33,368 nucleotides of DNA from Chitinophagales bacterium (GCA_019694895.1 JAIBBA010000021.1:1-33368), one strand, 5' to 3'; counted from the first letter of the stretch, positions 1 to 8,124 are shown. The notes: generated by a model from the sequence alone, not told the origin. Numbers and translations: made by a program.

Positions 1-423
1 TTGTCTGAATCACGGATTATTAGGATTAAAGGATTACACGGATTTCATGTCCAAACACATGAACACAATAATTGTCTGAATCACGGATTATTAGGATTAA
101 AGGATTACACGGATTTCATGTCCAAACACATGAACACAATAATTGTCTGAATCACGGATTATTAGGATTAAAGGATTACACGGATTTCATGTCCAAACCC
201 CGAACACAATAATTGTCTGAATCACGGATTATTAGGATTAAAGGATTACACGGATTTTATGCCCAAACACATGAACACAATAATTGTCTGAATCACGGAT
301 TATTAGGATTAAAGGATTACACGGATTTCATGTCCAAACCCCGAACACAATAATTGTCTGAATCACGGATTATTAGGATTAAAGGATTACACGGATTTCA
401 TGCCCGAACATATGAACACAATT
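1..423. repeat. Tandem array of six 71/70-bp units
   Basis: Six near-identical units start at 1, 72, 143, 213, 284 and 354, with periods 71, 71, 70, 71 and 70. The array may continue left of the window. Each unit begins TTGTCTGAATCACGGATTAT and contains four GGATT words about 8-9 nt apart, flanked by direct copies of CACGGATT. The unit ends come in two main versions, CACATGAAC (71 bp) and CCCCGAAC (70 bp), in the order A, A, B, A, B; the last unit is a third variant. Units touch without unique spacers, so this is not a CRISPR. It lies 2 bp beyond the stop of the antiporter gene. A 71-nt period is not a multiple of three, so the array is not a coding repeat. Confidence 0.95.
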
Positions 424-425
424 TT

Positions 426-2570
426 TTACTTCTTCTCCTTTCCCGGAGTAAATGCCTTATAAACGATTTTGCCGATTTGATTGATGCGGGCAATATTTTC
501 TTTGAAAGCAGAGGGTGTTAAAACACTATATTCAAAATTCATATCACCCGAGCGGAATTCTGATTGATAGGGATATAACAGAATAAAACTTTTATCGCCA
601 AATATGGTATGCATGCGACCGGGAACCTGATCGAGTGCAGAAAAATGAGAAACACTTTTTTGTCGTGCCGAAACAACCACGAGTAAATCGCCGGTTTTTA
701 CAATCGATTGTAAACTCTCAAGGTCGTCCCAATCTGTAAATTCACTGTATTCTGCTATGAGTCGAAATTTGGCATTATTTACGGCATCGACTATTTCCAG
801 TGTTTTTCGTTCTCCCCAAAACATACAACGCGCGCCTGTTTGCTGCGACAATTGTTTAACACCTTCCAGCCATCTGAAAAATCCGGATTCGAATTCAGCA
901 TTTGGTGGCATTAAAATGGCGATGCGATCTATTGTGTTTAATGGTTGTGATAGTCGGCCTATCCACAACATTTGATCCGTACTTTTTATTACCTGCTGAA
1001 TAATACTTCCAAATAACCTGTCGCTCGTCGATACTCTTGAATGCCATCCTAATACTACTTCTGTGATACCAAGTTCTTTTACGGCACCGGAAATGCCACC
1101 TGCAATGCTCACGTCTACTCGCGTTAATACCTGTACTTTCGTTTCACTTGATGAAACATGTTCTGCAGCAAGTTGTAAATTTCGTCTTGCTCGAATTAAT
1201 TGTTCACGAGCTTGCGGACCATCTTCAACAACAGCCAAAGGATAAATGGGTTCCTTCGAGCCGGGATTGCGGATCATCATTGCAAGGTCTAATAATTTTT
1301 CTGCGGAATCCGGATTGCCGACAGGTACTAAAATCCGCTCCATTACCTCGGGGTCTGTATCCACCTTATTTGCGGTGAGCAACACATATTTTCTTCCGGC
1401 GTTTTCTGTTACAAAGGAGCTTACCAGGCAACTCACCAAAATCACGATGATGGTGCCGTTTAGTATTTTTTCGTCTAATAGTCCAAGGTCAAATCCAACC
1501 AAAATAATGGCAAGTGTAGCTGCTGCATGTGCAGTACTTAATCCGAATATCAGGCTGCCTTCATTGCGGGTAAGTCCGAATGTTTTTTGCGTTATCCAGG
1601 CAGCGATGTACTTTGTGGAAAGTGCAACAGTAACCAATATTGCTGCAACTGTCAATGCCCCGCCATTTTCAATCAACACGTGCAGATCTATGATCATACC
1701 TACATTGATCAGAAAGAAGGGGATGAAAATATTGTTTCCTACAAATACAATGCGATTTTTTAATGTTGAACTATGAGGTATCAATCGCGTTAAGCTGATA
1801 CCGGCAAGAAAGGCTCCTATGATGTGTTCAAGACCGGCCAATTGCGAAAGAAATGCCGCTATAAACACCAATGTCAACACAAAAATAAATTGCGATCCAC
1901 CCTCATTTTCCAATTTGCTGAAAAACCATTTCGCAAAAATCGGATAGATGTATAAAACGATAGCCGCAAATGCGATCACTGAAATGGCAAGCCGCAACCA
2001 AAAAAATGAATCACTTTTATCCATGGCGAAATTGGTCACCACCGAGAACAATAAAAGCACAAGTGTATCGGTAATAATAGTGCCGCCGACTGTTATCGCA
2101 ACAGGCGCAGATCTTGTGATGCCTAATCGGCTTACGATCGGATAGGCAACAAGTGTTTGCGTACTGAACATGCTCGCGGTGATTAATGCCGGAATCATGT
2201 CTAGGTGCAAAATCATGCGACAAACAGCAAAACCTATTATAAATGGAATGATGAAGGTGAACAAACCAAAACTCACACTTCGCGATATATTTTTCCTAAA
2301 TCCATGCAGGTCTATTTCTAGTCCGGCAAGGAACATGATATAGAGTAAACCAACTGTTCCAAAAAGTACTATCGCACCATCACGCTCCAGTAGTTGAAAG
2401 CCATGTGGACCAATTATCACTCCCGCAATGATCATCACCACAATGGAAGGAATGCGCAAAGTTTTAAGCAGGATGGGAGAGAGAAGAATAATTGCTAATA
2501 CAATACTGAAAATGATAACCGGCTCCTTAAAGGGAGTTGAAAGATCCATCAGTAATGACCATCCTTGCAT
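426..2570 (-). CDS. Cation:proton antiporter, CPA2 family, with C-terminal USP-like region
   Basis: A 714-residue inner-membrane antiporter expected to exchange K+ or Na+ for protons. Residues about 15-400 are almost continuous hydrophobic segments, consistent with 12-13 helices of the Na+/H+ exchanger fold. The half-membrane core carries the TD pair T167-D168, where related carriers have DD, ND or TD with an essential Asp. Residues about 410-700 are soluble and resemble two universal-stress-protein-like domains (ERILVPVGNPDSAEKLLDLA at the first), an arrangement common in Bacteroidota. There is no TrkA-N domain, so it is not a classical KefB/KefC. The start at 2570 lies 7 nt after a TATCTTTG box; ATG 2549 (MDLSTPF) is an alternative start with AAGGA upstream. 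The ion specificity cannot be read from sequence. Confidence 0.87.
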   Translation of the reverse strand: MQGWSLLMDLSTPFKEPVIIFSIVLAIILLSPILLKTLRIPSIVVMIIAGVIIGPHGFQLLERDGAIVLFGTVGLLYIMFLAGLEIDLHGFRKNISRSVSFGLFTFIIPFIIGFAVCRMILHLDMIPALITASMFSTQTLVAYPIVSRLGITRSAPVAITVGGTIITDTLVLLLFSVVTNFAMDKSDSFFWLRLAISVIAFAAIVLYIYPIFAKWFFSKLENEGGSQFIFVLTLVFIAAFLSQLAGLEHIIGAFLAGISLTRLIPHSSTLKNRIVFVGNNIFIPFFLINVGMIIDLHVLIENGGALTVAAILVTVALSTKYIAAWITQKTFGLTRNEGSLIFGLSTAHAAATLAIILVGFDLGLLDEKILNGTIIVILVSCLVSSFVTENAGRKYVLLTANKVDTDPEVMERILVPVGNPDSAEKLLDLAMMIRNPGSKEPIYPLAVVEDGPQAREQLIRARRNLQLAAEHVSSSETKVQVLTRVDVSIAGGISGAVKELGITEVVLGWHSRVSTSDRLFGSIIQQVIKSTDQMLWIGRLSQPLNTIDRIAILMPPNAEFESGFFRWLEGVKQLSQQTGARCMFWGERKTLEIVDAVNNAKFRLIAEYSEFTDWDDLESLQSIVKTGDLLVVVSARQKSVSHFSALDQVPGRMHTIFGDKSFILLYPYQSEFRSGDMNFEYSVLTPSAFKENIARINQIGKIVYKAFTPGKEKK

Positions 2571-2577
2571 TTGACCG

Positions 2578-2585
2578 CAAAGATA
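2578..2585 (-). promoter_or_regulatory. Promoter -7 box (TATCTTTG) for the antiporter
   Basis: The reverse strand reads TATCTTTG, a full match to the Bacteroidota -7 consensus TAnnTTTG. A TTG at 2603-2605 (reverse strand) lies 17 nt upstream and could be the -33 element. Only 7 nt separate the box from the ATG at 2570, so that start would give a nearly leaderless mRNA. Confidence 0.55.
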
Positions 2586-2650
2586 CGCTTAATCGGCTAT
2601 GGCAAGTTCGGAATTAGAAATCCTTCGTGTAAAGGGGATGTAAAGTTTAT

Positions 2651-2866
2651 TTAGGACTTTCTGTCCTTTAAATTGCCCGCTATCCATTGATAAGCCAAAA
2701 AGGTGGTCACGGCATACGGATACCAGCCATATAAGGTGTCGGAGGCTGAATGCGACTGACTATCGATCACCAAAAAGGTTTGTACGATGAATATCAATGC
2801 AGCACCTGCAATTCCTACACCTACTATTGATGCCGGAATAAAAAACCATCCATACTGTCTAAACAT
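2651..2866 (-). CDS. Small membrane protein, unknown function (71 aa)
   Basis: The product has two predicted membrane helices, residues about 7-33 (FFIPASIVGVGIAGAALIFI) and about 48-63, joined by a polar loop, with a basic C-terminus NLKDRKS. I do not recognise a family. The ATG at 2866 overlaps the last 8 nt of the preceding membrane protein gene, so the two are probably translationally coupled. It is the third gene of a three-gene membrane operon. With no cytoplasmic domain, it is more likely a subunit or accessory of the neighbouring membrane proteins than an enzyme. The reading frame is supported by its operon position and its membrane composition. Confidence 0.65.
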   Translation of the reverse strand: MFRQYGWFFIPASIVGVGIAGAALIFIVQTFLVIDSQSHSASDTLYGWYPYAVTTFLAYQWIAGNLKDRKS

Positions 2867-3380
2867 GATCCGATTGATTTGAATTGATTAAAATTTCTTC
2901 TGAAGTTGATTGCTCGCTATTTACAGGGTCGTCACTTAACGACAGAGGTGTAAAAAAATGTTTTCGATGTTTAATGGTCATCAGCAGAATGCATAACATG
3001 TAGGCTCCAATTATTCCTGTAAAAAGTAAATTTTCAAATAAATCTTCCGGCCTGTTGCGGAAGAAATAAATGTAGAATGTAAGCGGACAAAGCAATTCAA
3101 TGAATGCAATTGTCGCGATAAATGCCGGTTTTGTCTTTTTAAAATAAGGCACAATAAATGTTACAAACCCTAGCGTCAGCAACAATGCAGGCAAACTTCG
3201 CCATAGCCCGACAAATAATGCAAGGGCAATAAACAGGAAGAAAGTACCTAAAATACTGCTGAAAAAATCGTTGGAGATTGATTCGCTTAGTGCAAAATAT
3301 AATCCTGTTAAAAGCGAGCCTAACAAATTGGTATACAACCAAATTCTGAAAACAAAACCGAAGGGCGGATAATTCTTCAT
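2859..3380 (-). CDS. Polytopic membrane protein, unknown function (173 aa)
   Basis: The protein has about five to six hydrophobic segments between residues 10 and 145, then a polar, Ser/Asn/Glu-rich tail ending in NQSDHV. No family was recognised. The start at 3380 is chosen because its ATG overlaps the TGA stop of the upstream gene (ATGA), the usual coupled arrangement; an earlier in-frame ATG at 3401 would add seven residues (MDVHHRQ). Its N-terminus, MKNYPPFGF, matches the upstream gene's IKNYPPDP at the same place before the first helix, so the two share a short N-terminal motif or are distant paralogs. The 3' end overlaps the 71-residue gene by 8 nt. Confidence 0.7.
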   Translation of the reverse strand: MKNYPPFGFVFRIWLYTNLLGSLLTGLYFALSESISNDFFSSILGTFFLFIALALFVGLWRSLPALLLTLGFVTFIVPYFKKTKPAFIATIAFIELLCPLTFYIYFFRNRPEDLFENLLFTGIIGAYMLCILLMTIKHRKHFFTPLSLSDDPVNSEQSTSEEILINSNQSDHV

Positions 3381-3766
3381 TTGCCTGTGATGTACATCCA
3401 AAAATCAAGACGCTCGAAAAATGTATAGGTAAATACACCAATCAGACTGAGCAACGCCATTCCCATTACGCCAAATTGCACCCTGTTAGCAAATGGGGAA
3501 CGAACTGCATCGACAATGCGCCGCTCATATCTGGCTTTAATATTGATCAACAGGGTAATGAGCGGAAGCATGATCATAACGGGATACAACAATGCCTGCA
3601 TGATTACGCTGTCATCAAGCAACAGCCACTTCACTAACACCGGTTTCTCAAATAATGTGGCCGAGAATACAGCCAGCCAGTAAAAACAAGGTACCACCAT
3701 AATCTTCAATCCTGCGCTTATAGCGAAGTGCATGGGGTCGGGCGGATAGTTTTTGATCCTGTTCAT
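3377..3766 (-). CDS. Membrane protein, unknown function (129 aa), first gene of operon
   Basis: The protein has three to four hydrophobic segments (residues about 17-37, 53-74 and 97-116), with a basic stretch KARYERR between the second and third that would face the cytoplasm. It starts MNRIKNYPPDP and shares the KNYPP motif with the next gene. The TGA stop is shared with the downstream ATG in an ATGA overlap. No domain was recognised, and no catalytic or cofactor-binding residues stand out. The three genes 3766-2651 read as one transcript; I found no convincing full-consensus promoter immediately upstream of 3766. Confidence 0.68.
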   Translation of the reverse strand: MNRIKNYPPDPMHFAISAGLKIMVVPCFYWLAVFSATLFEKPVLVKWLLLDDSVIMQALLYPVMIMLPLITLLINIKARYERRIVDAVRSPFANRVQFGVMGMALLSLIGVFTYTFFERLDFWMYITGK

Positions 3767-4016
3767 AGTCCTTTTTTGTTGTTTTAAGCCCCTCTGCCGA
3801 TTTCAACCCCTGCCTCTCGTGTCCCCCACGAAGACCAAACTCTGCCAAAATCAGCAAAAAGATATTTGTTATCATTATTATTCAAATTACTTTGAAATGC
3901 AAAGTAAACATAAAACGCAATACCATCCAAATAAATTTTGTTAACAACTCAAACCGGGAGAGGTGTGGTATCGTATGTAGGTCGATTGACCCAAAAAGTA
4001 GCTTGTGTGTTCGTTT

Positions 4017-4055
4017 CCCTCGTAGGGGCCCTCGGGTCCCTATAGGGGGACTTTT
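4017..4055 (+). promoter_or_regulatory. Overlapping GC-rich hairpins upstream of lpxK (possible attenuator)
   Basis: Three mutually overlapping inverted repeats lie in an AT-rich spacer. CCCT 4017-4020 can pair with AGGG 4024-4027. TAGGGGCCC 4023-4031 can pair with GGGTCCCTA 4034-4042, with one G-T wobble. GTCCC 4036-4040 can pair with GGGAC 4047-4051. The second and third share bases and cannot form together. The third is followed by CTTTTTCG, as in an intrinsic terminator read toward lpxK. No gene ends upstream on this strand, so termination here would act on a leader transcript. This is a structural reading only; no ligand or leader peptide is evident. Confidence 0.4.
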
Positions 4056-4079
4056 TCGCTTCCCATGCACCCTTTTTGC

Positions 4080-4087
4080 TATTTTCG
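4080..4087 (+). promoter_or_regulatory. Weak -7 box (TATTTTCG) before lpxK
   Basis: TATTTTCG differs from TAnnTTTG at one position and ends 4 nt before the ATG at 4092, the same spacing as the strong boxes before ribE and the lipoprotein gene at 25743. It could start a leaderless lpxK mRNA that bypasses the hairpin cluster. Confidence 0.3.
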
Positions 4088-4091
4088 CCCC

Positions 4092-5141
4092 ATGCGTTGG
4101 TTATTATTGCCATTTATGTGCTTGTATGGATTGGTGACAGGCTTGCGAAATTTCTTCTTTACCAAAGGGTGGCTGCGGAGTTTTGAATTTGATTTCCCTG
4201 TAATATTGGTGGGCAACTTAAGCGCCGGCGGCACAGGAAAAACACCACATATCGAATATCTCATCCGGTTACTGAAATCGTCGTACAAGGTGGCAACCCT
4301 CAGTCGCGGATACAAACGCACCTATACCGGCTTTGGCATCGCCACGGAATTAAGCAGGGTAGAGGACATCGGTGATGAACCCAAGCAATACAAGCAGAAA
4401 TTCCCGGATATTGAGGTGGCTGTGAGCATCGATAGGGTTGGCGGTATTTACCAGGTTTTACACGATGAGCCTCAAACGCAGGTGATACTTCTGGACGATG
4501 GTTTTCAGCATCGCCGCCTTCGTGCAGGTCTCAATATTGTACTCACCACCTTCCAAAAGCCATTTTACGATGATTATTTAATGCCTGTAGGCCGACTACG
4601 AGAAACACGCGCAGGAAAAAACCGGGCACAAGTCATCATCGTTACCAAATGCCCGTTCGATATTACGGTTGAACAACAGCAAGAAATAATGAAGAAGATT
4701 GGACCCCAAAATGACAGGCAGGTATTTTTCACCACCTTGAAATACGAGGCGCTGTATCCTTTATTTGCTGATCAGGACATATCGTTGGAGATAACAAAAC
4801 CTGTAATGGTGACGGGAATAGCCGGAAATAAAGACATGTTTGCACATGTTTCAACCATGTATACCGATATCACAAAAATGTCGTTTGCCGATCATCATTA
4901 TTACAGCGTTTCCGACATCAAACGTATCAAAGAACGCGGCGATACCATCATTACTACCGAAAAGGATGCCATGCGTCTGATGGAGCAAAAAGAAGCCATT
5001 CTTGCAAACGGCCTCAAGGTATTTGTGCTGCCTGTTGAGGTAGTTTTTATTAACAAGGCAGATGTATTTGAAAAATTAGTGTTAGATTTTATTGTTCAAA
5101 GCACGCCTTCCCCTACAGAAACAACAGTATCAAACGAATAA
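4092..5141 (+). CDS. lpxK: Tetraacyldisaccharide 4'-kinase LpxK
   Basis: LpxK phosphorylates the 4' position of the lipid A disaccharide precursor at the inner membrane, making lipid IVA. The 349-residue product has the N-terminal amphipathic/hydrophobic segment LLLPFMCLYGLVTGL, the Walker A loop GNLSAGGTGKT (residues 41-51) and the family motif DDGFQHRRL beginning at residue 135. The start MRWLLLPF (4092) is chosen because family members begin just before this hydrophobic segment; the upstream ATG 4065 would add nine residues that overlap the possible promoter. The gene is followed after 32 nt by pnp, which has its own promoter box, and then by the porin gene; this order recurs in Bacteroidota. 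Confidence 0.95.
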   Translation: MRWLLLPFMCLYGLVTGLRNFFFTKGWLRSFEFDFPVILVGNLSAGGTGKTPHIEYLIRLLKSSYKVATLSRGYKRTYTGFGIATELSRVEDIGDEPKQYKQKFPDIEVAVSIDRVGGIYQVLHDEPQTQVILLDDGFQHRRLRAGLNIVLTTFQKPFYDDYLMPVGRLRETRAGKNRAQVIIVTKCPFDITVEQQQEIMKKIGPQNDRQVFFTTLKYEALYPLFADQDISLEITKPVMVTGIAGNKDMFAHVSTMYTDITKMSFADHHYYSVSDIKRIKERGDTIITTEKDAMRLMEQKEAILANGLKVFVLPVEVVFINKADVFEKLVLDFIVQSTPSPTETTVSNE

Positions 5142-5150
5142 ATGAACCCT

Positions 5151-5158
5151 TATCTTTG
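5151..5158 (+). promoter_or_regulatory. Promoter -7 box (TATCTTTG) for pnp
   Basis: A full TAnnTTTG match in the 32-nt gap after lpxK, 15 nt before the pnp ATG. No clear TTG is seen at the -33 distance. It suggests pnp and the porin gene can be transcribed independently of lpxK. Confidence 0.55.
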
Positions 5159-5173
5159 TAAATATTTTCAATT

Positions 5174-5998
5174 ATGGACTCTTTATTGGATAGATTGAAT
5201 GAGGCGGTGCACTTTATCCGCCAGCGCACAGATTTTCAACCGGAATTTGGTATCATCCTGGGAACAGGATTAGGAAATTTAGTTTCGCATATCGATATCG
5301 TTGCTGAAATAAACTATCACCTCATCCCACATTTTCAGGTATCGACGGTTGAAAGTCACAGCGGTAAATTAATTTTTGGAAGTATAGGCGATAAAAAAGT
5401 AGTGGCCATGCAGGGACGCTTCCATTATTATGAAGGATATACCATGGAAGAAGTGGTATTCCCTGTGCGCACGATGAAATTACTGGGCATCAAACGTTTG
5501 TTTATTTCGAATGCAGCAGGGAGCCTCAATTCAAATATCGAAAAAGGTGATTTAATGATATTGCGCGATCATATCAACCTGCAGCCATCAAATCCTTTGA
5601 TCGGTCCGAATGAATACGACCTCGGTCCGAGATTCCCTGATCTTTTCCGATGCTACGATGAAAATTTAATCGAAACGGCCATGTCAATTGCGCGCGATAA
5701 CAATATTCGATGTCATAAAGGCGTATATGTAAGTGTGCCCGGACCAAATTTGGAGACACCTGCGGAATACAATTATTTGCACATCATTGGCGGTGATGCG
5801 GTTGGTATGAGCACCGTGCCCGAAGTGTTGGCAGCAGTGCACATGGGGCTGCCCGTATTTGCCATTTCCGTGATCACCGACAAGGGATATCCTATGGAAG
5901 AAATAGAACCTGTGACTGTTGATGATGTGATAGCGGTGGCAAAAGAAGCAGAGCCGAAAATGACATTAATTCTGCAAAAATTGATAGCGCAATTATAA
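5174..5998 (+). CDS. pnp: Purine nucleoside phosphorylase (trimeric PNP family)
   Basis: Cytoplasmic salvage enzyme that splits purine (deoxy)nucleosides with phosphate into base and (deoxy)ribose-1-phosphate. The 274 residues match the trimeric PNP/MTAP family: the phosphate loop GTGLG, SHSGKL, GRFHYYEGY, SNAAGSLN, PGPNLETPAE and GMSTVPE are all present. The base-specifying position after SVIT is Asp (D236), where the human enzyme has Asn243 in SLITNK. Asp at this site is associated with 6-aminopurines in the MTAP branch, so adenosine-type substrates should be considered. Start: ATG 5174, 15 nt after a promoter box. The porin gene follows after one base. Confidence 0.93.
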   Translation: MDSLLDRLNEAVHFIRQRTDFQPEFGIILGTGLGNLVSHIDIVAEINYHLIPHFQVSTVESHSGKLIFGSIGDKKVVAMQGRFHYYEGYTMEEVVFPVRTMKLLGIKRLFISNAAGSLNSNIEKGDLMILRDHINLQPSNPLIGPNEYDLGPRFPDLFRCYDENLIETAMSIARDNNIRCHKGVYVSVPGPNLETPAEYNYLHIIGGDAVGMSTVPEVLAAVHMGLPVFAISVITDKGYPMEEIEPVTVDDVIAVAKEAEPKMTLILQKLIAQL

Positions 5999-5999
5999 T

Positions 6000-7949
6000 T
6001 TGGGGAAGAAATCGAAATTCCATTTTCTCAGTTCAATCGTCAGGCGTATCTCCGCAACAACGATTCTGCTGTTGTGTACATTAGCGGCATTCGCCCAAAC
6101 TGATTCGCTTGCGGGCGACAGCACGTCGTTACCCAGTTTATACAACTATCACAACGCCCGCGTCCAATTTCATACCGTCGCGGAAATGCAAACTTGGGTA
6201 GAACCGGATACTACACTCGATAATTTCGCAATGTTTAATCCTGCCAGACAAGATTTATTTGAAAATGCCTGGCTTGGAAATTTAGGATCACCATATACGC
6301 CGCGGTGGTTTGATTATCATCGCGAATTGGGATTTGACTACGGTCGCCATGAACGCGATGCCTATATTACCACACTCGATGAAGTAAAATATTATCGCAC
6401 AAACGTTCCTTTCACGCGGTTATATTATCTAGCCGGCCAAAGTGAAGAGCAATTATTTCATGTAACACATACACGCAATTTTGGACCTCAAGCAAATGTA
6501 GCCATCGATTTTTCGAAATTAGTGTCTACAGGATATTATCAATATTCGCGCAATGATTATGGAAATACTACCTTGTCGGGATGGTATACCACCAAGAATA
6601 ACCGATATTTAATCGAAGGCGCAGCAATTAGAGGGAAAAATAATAATGAGGAGAATGGTGGTATCAATAATGATACCTTATTCAACTATCCCAACCCGGA
6701 ACTTGCAGAGCCATTTCGCACGCAGGCATTTACTGAGTGGAGTAATTGGCAGGGACGTATTACGCAATCATATCAACTCGGGAAAAATTTCAGCTATCAG
6801 ATCAATGATTCCACCACAGGAAATTATTTCGACCCCAAATTTGTCATCACACATACCTTAACCGGAATAGATCATTATTATTTATTTGAAGATCCTGCAA
6901 CGGACAGGACATACTACGGCACATTATTATATGAGAGCGACACCTTGCGCGACAGAACATCGGTAAGAGGATTTGAAAATAAATTGCAATTCGCAACCTC
7001 GCTTACTCATAGAGTAAGTGTTGATAGTGTAATTCCCGCAAAACTGTTTGCAGAAATTTATGCATTGCAACAGCATCATATCCTGTCCGATCAGGCCGGC
7101 AAACAGGATTACGACCATTTCATTATTGGCACACATTTGCTGTCGCCCTCAGTTGGTAAACACGGCGGACGACTTGGTATTGACGCTGCATATGATCTGA
7201 TCAATAAAAATTACGACACTAAATTGATCATTCAATTCGACTCCATTAATCCTGAGTCGCATATTTTTGTTCGCTACGGATTACTGAATCCAACAGTAAT
7301 TGAATCACATTATTCCGGATTCAGAGATGAATGGAATGGTTCAGGTATGCCAACCGTATTTTCGCTAGGATTAAATGCCGAATCAAAACCACAGCATTTC
7401 ACCTTTCATGCCTCGTTTAGCATGTTTAAGGATTACAATTATGCATCAACGTCTACATGGTTTGAGGAGCATTATTTGCACACCAATACGCTCGATTTTA
7501 ATATCGGACAGGCATATATCCGGAAAAAAATCACATTGGGCAATTTTGTTTTTGATAATGTTGCCGGTGCGCAATTTGCAATGGATATTACTTCCATTCC
7601 GAATTTTATTTATACCGGCGATTGGTATGTTCAAGGCAACTTATTTAAAAATGCATTGTATTCACAAGCGGGTATTCATTTCTGGGGTTCATCGGCATAT
7701 ACACCAATGAAATATGATATGATCACAGGTCGCTTCCTGGAATTTGCTTCCTATGGCACCAATAATAGCAGCACTTTTCCTCCTGTCATCGACCTCTTCG
7801 CCAGCTTCGACATCCGCACCTTCCGCTTCTTCGTGCGCATGGACAACATCGCCCAAGGTCTCTTCAACAAAGGCTACTACGAAGCCCCGAATTACCCCAT
7901 GCAACCGAGATCGTTTAAACTTGGGATTAATTGGGATCTGTTTTATTAA
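6000..7949 (+). CDS. Putative outer-membrane porin (Porin_10-like)
   Basis: A 649-residue predicted beta-barrel protein. The N-terminus has a basic stretch, a hydrophobic core TTILLLCTLAAFA and a likely signal peptidase site before QTDS. The rest is rich in alternating aromatic/polar strands and ends in an aromatic residue (NWDLFY), as outer-membrane barrels do. It resembles the Bacteroidota 'putative porin' family found beside lpxK and pnp. The start is TTG at 6000, one base after the pnp stop; the next in-frame Met is residue 63, past the signal peptide, so TTG is the only sensible start. The tight spacing implies co-translation with pnp. The solute is unknown. Confidence 0.82.
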   Translation: MGKKSKFHFLSSIVRRISATTILLLCTLAAFAQTDSLAGDSTSLPSLYNYHNARVQFHTVAEMQTWVEPDTTLDNFAMFNPARQDLFENAWLGNLGSPYTPRWFDYHRELGFDYGRHERDAYITTLDEVKYYRTNVPFTRLYYLAGQSEEQLFHVTHTRNFGPQANVAIDFSKLVSTGYYQYSRNDYGNTTLSGWYTTKNNRYLIEGAAIRGKNNNEENGGINNDTLFNYPNPELAEPFRTQAFTEWSNWQGRITQSYQLGKNFSYQINDSTTGNYFDPKFVITHTLTGIDHYYLFEDPATDRTYYGTLLYESDTLRDRTSVRGFENKLQFATSLTHRVSVDSVIPAKLFAEIYALQQHHILSDQAGKQDYDHFIIGTHLLSPSVGKHGGRLGIDAAYDLINKNYDTKLIIQFDSINPESHIFVRYGLLNPTVIESHYSGFRDEWNGSGMPTVFSLGLNAESKPQHFTFHASFSMFKDYNYASTSTWFEEHYLHTNTLDFNIGQAYIRKKITLGNFVFDNVAGAQFAMDITSIPNFIYTGDWYVQGNLFKNALYSQAGIHFWGSSAYTPMKYDMITGRFLEFASYGTNNSSTFPPVIDLFASFDIRTFRFFVRMDNIAQGLFNKGYYEAPNYPMQPRSFKLGINWDLFY

Positions 7950-7952
7950 ATG

Positions 7953-8014
7953 GTATCAGGTAGCAAGTATCAGGTAGCAGGTATTTGTAGTGAGTAGTGA
8001 GTAGTGGGTAGTGG
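7953..8014 (+). repeat. Heptamer-phased intergenic array (GTAnnnn)
   Basis: Two 14-nt units, GTATCAGGTAGCAA (7953-7966) and GTATCAGGTAGCAG (7967-7980), are followed by GTATTT and four 7-nt units (GTAGTGA, GTAGTGA, GTAGTGG, GTAGTGG; 7987-8014). The whole block keeps a 7-nt phase apart from one 6-nt unit. It lies just after the porin stop, between convergent genes, and contains no gene. Confidence 0.85.
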
Positions 8015-8080
8015 GACGGAAAATTAGATTTTGGAATTTATTGCATTGAGTGCTCCTAAATTTTAAATGCAAATTAATTT

Positions 8081-8104
8081 CTCTGCGCCTCTGCGTCTCT
8101 GCGT
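8081..8104 (+). repeat. CTCTGCGN octamer array, copy 1
   Basis: Three 8-nt units, CTCTGCGC, CTCTGCGT and CTCTGCGT, followed by GAAAA. The same element, in the same orientation and also ending CTCTGCGTGAA, occurs at 9519-9542 and 13257-13288. It is a dispersed intergenic family; function unknown. Confidence 0.85.
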
Positions 8105-8124
8105 GAAAAAAAACGCGACATTCC

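Larger units (their letters stand above)
3767..4091. other. Divergent intergenic region (325 bp)
   Basis: This region separates the minus-strand membrane operon from lpxK. Positions 3767-3960 are AT-rich with no convincing gene. A one-mismatch -7 box, TTACTTTG, lies at 3887-3894 on the plus strand. Short open frames here (such as one from 3892 that runs into lpxK out of frame) show no protein-like features. The right end holds the GC-rich hairpin cluster listed separately. Confidence 0.6.

Noticed and set aside
1..423. Possible CRISPR array
   Set aside because: Units are contiguous 71/70-bp repeats with no unique spacers, and no cas genes are present.
3892..4137. Plus-strand 81-codon frame overlapping the lpxK start
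   Set aside because: It overlaps lpxK out of frame and its second half is antisense-like/GC-hairpin sequence; Cys-rich composition without domain logic. No recognisable start signal.
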